From positions 1-8,588 of the forward strand of contig JAGHCS010000140.1 of assembly GCA_021160355.1 (NCBI GenBank): a stretch of 8,588 nt of DNA, written 5' to 3'. Shown in pieces: positions 6,073 to 8,588 of this stretch. The notes under the pieces were generated by a model, which was not told the DNA's origin, searched no databases, and worked only from the letters and a program-made list of their open reading frames with translations. This stretch comes from Candidatus Cloacimonadota bacterium. GTDB taxonomy: Bacteria; Cloacimonadota; Cloacimonadia; JGIOTU-2. The position numbers were made by a program, and so were the translations under genes. The stretch's first letter is position 1. Every line of letters begins with the position of its first letter.

Positions 6073-8094
6073 TTAAAATTCTTTTTCTACTAAATCATCT
6101 ATCAGCTTTTCATCAGGGATGAAGGGCAATGTTATATGTCCATTATTTTTATTTCTTTCGTTCCATTCAACAGATGTTTCTATTGCATGAGGATTGCGCG
6201 CCCATGCTCTGCGAGCTACTCCACCCATGACATCCCAGTCAAGTGCAGATCTAATAACCGTGTCGACACGTTCACTTCCGTCCAGAACCAATCCAAATCC
6301 ACCGTTAAATGCTTTTCCAATGCCCACGCCGCCGCCGTTGCTTTCTACAACGAGTGTCATACCACGTGCGACATTACCCGCAAAACAGTGGATCGACATA
6401 TCGGCACACACATTGCTCCCGTCCTTAATATTTGCAGTTTCACGATATGGTGAGTCCGTACCGCCGGTATCATGATGATCTCTTCCGATCATGATCGGAC
6501 CGACATCCCCGTTGCGCACCATTTCATTGAATCTCAGTGCGATCTTCACCCGACCCTGTGCATCAGCATAGAGAATACGCGCTTGAGAGCCGACAACCAG
6601 TTTGTTGTTATCAGCACTTTCTATCCAGTGATAATTATCTCTATCCTGCGCTCTTCTTTTCGGATCGATACACTCCATCGCAGCGTGGTCAGTTTTATGA
6701 AGATCTTCCGGATTGCCACTCAGACAAACCCAGCGGTATGGTCCGTAGCCGTAATCAAAACAGATGGGACCCATAATGTTCTCAACATAGGATGGAAAGA
6801 TGAAGCCCTCTTTTGTATTAATACCATTTTTTGCAATATCACGTGCTCCGGCATCAAAAACCGCCTTCATAAAGCTGTTGCCGTAATCCCAGAAAAAAGT
6901 GCCGTGTTCGGTCATTTTTTTTATGAGTTCAAATTGAGTTATAAGCGATTCATCGACTTTCTTCTTGAAGGTATCCAGGTCATTTTTGATGAGTTCACGA
7001 CCTTGTTCAAAGCTCAATCCTTGAGGAGTATAGCCGCCCTCATACACTGCATGACATGAGGTTTGGTCAGAGAGGAGCTCAACAAAGATATTGTGATCTA
7101 CAAGGTATTGAAGCAGGTCAACAATATTTCCATAATATCCGATCGAGACCGCTTCGTCTTTCGCTTTGCTTTCCTGCATCCAATTCACAACTTCTTCTAA
7201 ATTATCGGAATATTTGGAAAGCCAGCCCTGTTCATGGCGAGTTCTAATGCGCGAAAGATCCACTTCTGCGATTACGCCGACTCCACCTGAGATCTCCACT
7301 GCTTTTGCCTGTGCTCCGCTCATGCCGCCAAGCCCGGAAGTGACGAACACCTTTCCTTTCAGGTCTTCATCTTCGGGTATATCAAGATACATTCTGCCTG
7401 CGTTTAATAGCGTGATATACGTTCCATGAACGATTCCCTGCGAACCAATATACATCCAGCCGCCAGCAGTCATTTGTCCATAGCTTGTGACGCCCATCGC
7501 TGCAGCTGCCTTAAAATCTTCGGAATTGTCAAACATCCCAACCATTAAACCGTTAGTGCTGATCACCCGGGGGCTTTCCGGTCGAGATGGAAACAGCCCG
7601 AGAGGATGTCCGGACGCAACCACCAGCGTCTGCTGATCGGTCATAATTTCAAGATATTTTTTAATGAGCTGATACTGCATCCAGTTCTGGCATACCTGAC
7701 CGCTCTCTCCATAAGTCACAAGCTCATAGGGATACAGCGCAACATCAAAATCCAGGTTGTTGTCGATCATGACCTGCAGGGCTTTGCCTTCAAGAGTATT
7801 TCCGGTATATTCCTGTATGGATTTTGCCTTGATCTCTTCCTGCGGACGATAGCGATAACCGTAAATTCGTCCTCTGGTTTTCAATTCTTCCAAAAATTCA
7901 GGTGCAAGCTTTTCATGCAGTTCACTCGGGATATAGCGCAATGCGTTTTTCAGCGCGATCTTTATCTCGTTCTTTGAGAGATCCAATCCCCGATCCGGTG
8001 CTCTTCGAATGCCTTCCTTGAAGACCGGATCTGGAGGCAGCGTCTTAGAGAGACGTATCTGCATCGCCTTTGAAATATCAAAATTTTTGTTCAT
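6073..8094 (-). CDS. hutU: Urocanate hydratase (urocanase), long form
   Basis: Converts urocanate to 4-imidazolone-5-propionate using tightly bound NAD+, the second step of histidine degradation, in the cytoplasm. The 673-residue length matches the long urocanases of Bacteroidota-like bacteria and animals (about 660-680), not the 555-residue Pseudomonas type. Family hallmarks in order: YGESGQVCQNWMQY (128-141), SGHPLGLFPS (161-170), YGQMTAGGWMYIGSQGIVHG (205-224), the NAD-binding glycine-rich VTSGLGGMSGAQ (251-262), GPYRWVCLSG (451-460), IGRDHHDTGG (536-545) with SPYRET (548-552), and NGGGVGIG...FNGGFGLVLDG (586-606). Nothing is truncated and no key motif is missing. The ATG follows AAGGAG at five bases. 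It lies 17 bases downstream of an eIF-2B-family gene and 12 bases upstream of a diiron protein gene. The other histidine-utilisation genes (hutH, hutI, hutG or formiminotransferase) are not in this window. Confidence 0.97.
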   Translation of the reverse strand: MNKNFDISKAMQIRLSKTLPPDPVFKEGIRRAPDRGLDLSKNEIKIALKNALRYIPSELHEKLAPEFLEELKTRGRIYGYRYRPQEEIKAKSIQEYTGNTLEGKALQVMIDNNLDFDVALYPYELVTYGESGQVCQNWMQYQLIKKYLEIMTDQQTLVVASGHPLGLFPSRPESPRVISTNGLMVGMFDNSEDFKAAAAMGVTSYGQMTAGGWMYIGSQGIVHGTYITLLNAGRMYLDIPEDEDLKGKVFVTSGLGGMSGAQAKAVEISGGVGVIAEVDLSRIRTRHEQGWLSKYSDNLEEVVNWMQESKAKDEAVSIGYYGNIVDLLQYLVDHNIFVELLSDQTSCHAVYEGGYTPQGLSFEQGRELIKNDLDTFKKKVDESLITQFELIKKMTEHGTFFWDYGNSFMKAVFDAGARDIAKNGINTKEGFIFPSYVENIMGPICFDYGYGPYRWVCLSGNPEDLHKTDHAAMECIDPKRRAQDRDNYHWIESADNNKLVVGSQARILYADAQGRVKIALRFNEMVRNGDVGPIMIGRDHHDTGGTDSPYRETANIKDGSNVCADMSIHCFAGNVARGMTLVVESNGGGVGIGKAFNGGFGLVLDGSERVDTVIRSALDWDVMGGVARRAWARNPHAIETSVEWNERNKNNGHITLPFIPDEKLIDDLVEKEF

Positions 8095-8111
8095 TAGAAC
8101 TCCTTAACAGA

Positions 8112-8588
8112 TCAATTCACAATTTCAGTTATGAGTGAAGAATCTATTTTCTCGAAATATTGTTCAAGTTTTTCTGCTAAATAATTTTTACTTTGTATCA
8201 TTTTGAGGGGTGATACGATCACGTATAAGGGAACACCAAAGTGTCGTGCGGTCAATACGAGGGATAATGTACCTACCTTGTTCACCACAAAATCTTCCGT
8301 GACCGCATCTGCACCTATTACAACAAAATCGACAGAACCAAGATAATTGGCAGCTTCTGCATCCTCAATAATACTCGATTTCACATCTTGTTCTATAAGT
8401 GAATCGTGCAAGAACTCCCCTTCACCAAGCGGGAGGGATCGGCAGCAGATCACTTTTTTTAGAGAATTTTTATAATGTAGTAGTACAGCTTTCACAGAGG
8501 AGCTGTTGCTGAAGGTGAGCACACTCTTAGGCGTATCAAAAAGAAATGCTGCATGCGAAATATATGAAGTGTCATAGAGCAGTCTTTC
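8112..8588 (-). CDS. eIF-2B alpha/beta/delta family protein, C-terminal part (cut by window edge)
   Basis: The reading frame stays open from the right edge, so the GTG at 8522 is not the real start; 158 C-terminal residues are visible. They carry the sugar-isomerase/IF-2B core: VLTFSNSSSV (23-32), CRSLPLGEG (49-57), IIEDAEAANYLGSVDFVVIGADAV (73-96) and NKVGT (103-107). The GAD...NK pair (Asp94, Asn103, Lys104) matches the active-site pattern shared by methylthioribose-1-phosphate isomerase (MtnA), ribose-1,5-bisphosphate isomerase and eIF-2B regulatory subunits. Bacterial members are usually sugar-phosphate isomerases, not translation factors. The visible motifs differ from the MtnA consensus (for example no DETRP), so the substrate cannot be named. 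It ends 17 bases before hutU and is probably cotranscribed with it. Confidence 0.88.
   Translation of the reverse strand, partial: ERLLYDTSYISHAAFLFDTPKSVLTFSNSSSVKAVLLHYKNSLKKVICCRSLPLGEGEFLHDSLIEQDVKSSIIEDAEAANYLGSVDFVVIGADAVTEDFVVNKVGTLSLVLTARHFGVPLYVIVSPLKMIQSKNYLAEKLEQYFEKIDSSLITEIVN

Noticed and set aside
6472..7059. A 195-codon open frame on the plus strand
   Set aside because: It lies wholly opposite hutU, whose protein motifs are unmistakable. The antisense frame shows no family motif and is a codon-bias shadow.
8520..8522. GTG as the start of the eIF-2B-family gene
   Set aside because: The frame continues upstream to the window edge with family-like sequence (residues before VLTFSNSSSV), so the GTG is an internal valine codon.
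1..8588. CRISPR array, tRNA, rRNA, insertion sequence, prophage or toxin-antitoxin genes
   Set aside because: Looked for on both strands; no regular spaced repeats, transposase motifs, cloverleaf-type sequences or paired small genes were seen.

Overview
All eight genes in this window lie on the minus strand, so transcription runs from the high to the low coordinates. The DNA is AT-rich and densely coded, with short gaps and clear GGAGG/AAGGAG ribosome binding sites. Four of the eight products carry lipoprotein signal peptides. The long (673-residue) urocanate hydratase, the beta-helix lipoprotein ending in an 'LDIGN...DLDGEPR...DLGAFE' tail, and the lipoprotein oligopeptidases point to a Gram-negative, probably anaerobic, amino-acid-using bacterium. 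A member of the FCB superphylum (Bacteroidota or a candidate phylum such as Cloacimonadota) fits best. This is inference from protein style, not a database match.

Region A (8588 down to 4477) looks like one operon. In transcription order it holds the 3' part of an eIF-2B alpha/beta/delta-family gene cut by the window edge, hutU (urocanate hydratase, step 2 of histidine breakdown), a rubrerythrin-like diiron ferritin-family protein, an AhpC/TSA peroxiredoxin, and a small LPP20-like lipoprotein. The gaps are 17, 12, 44 and 16 bases. The diiron protein and peroxiredoxin form an oxidative-stress pair of the kind anaerobes use to remove peroxide and oxygen.

Region B (4476 to 4163) is a 314-base, very AT-rich gap with no gene. 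It holds two clusters of degenerate 9-base-period AGAG-type repeats in opposite orientation, and probably the promoter of the next unit.

Region C (4162 down to 1) is a second likely operon of three cell-envelope lipoproteins: a right-handed beta-helix protein and two tandem paralogues of oligopeptidase B (S9A prolyl oligopeptidase family). The second paralogue starts at the base right after the stop codon of the first (TAGATG), which suggests translational coupling, and it runs off the left edge. Together these look like an envelope peptide-degrading unit. Its products could feed amino acids, histidine included, to catabolic enzymes such as HutU, but that link is speculative.

I found no tRNA, rRNA, CRISPR array, insertion sequence, phage gene or obvious new defence system. 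The most unusual points are the duplicated lipid-anchored oligopeptidase B pair and the repeat-bearing gap.
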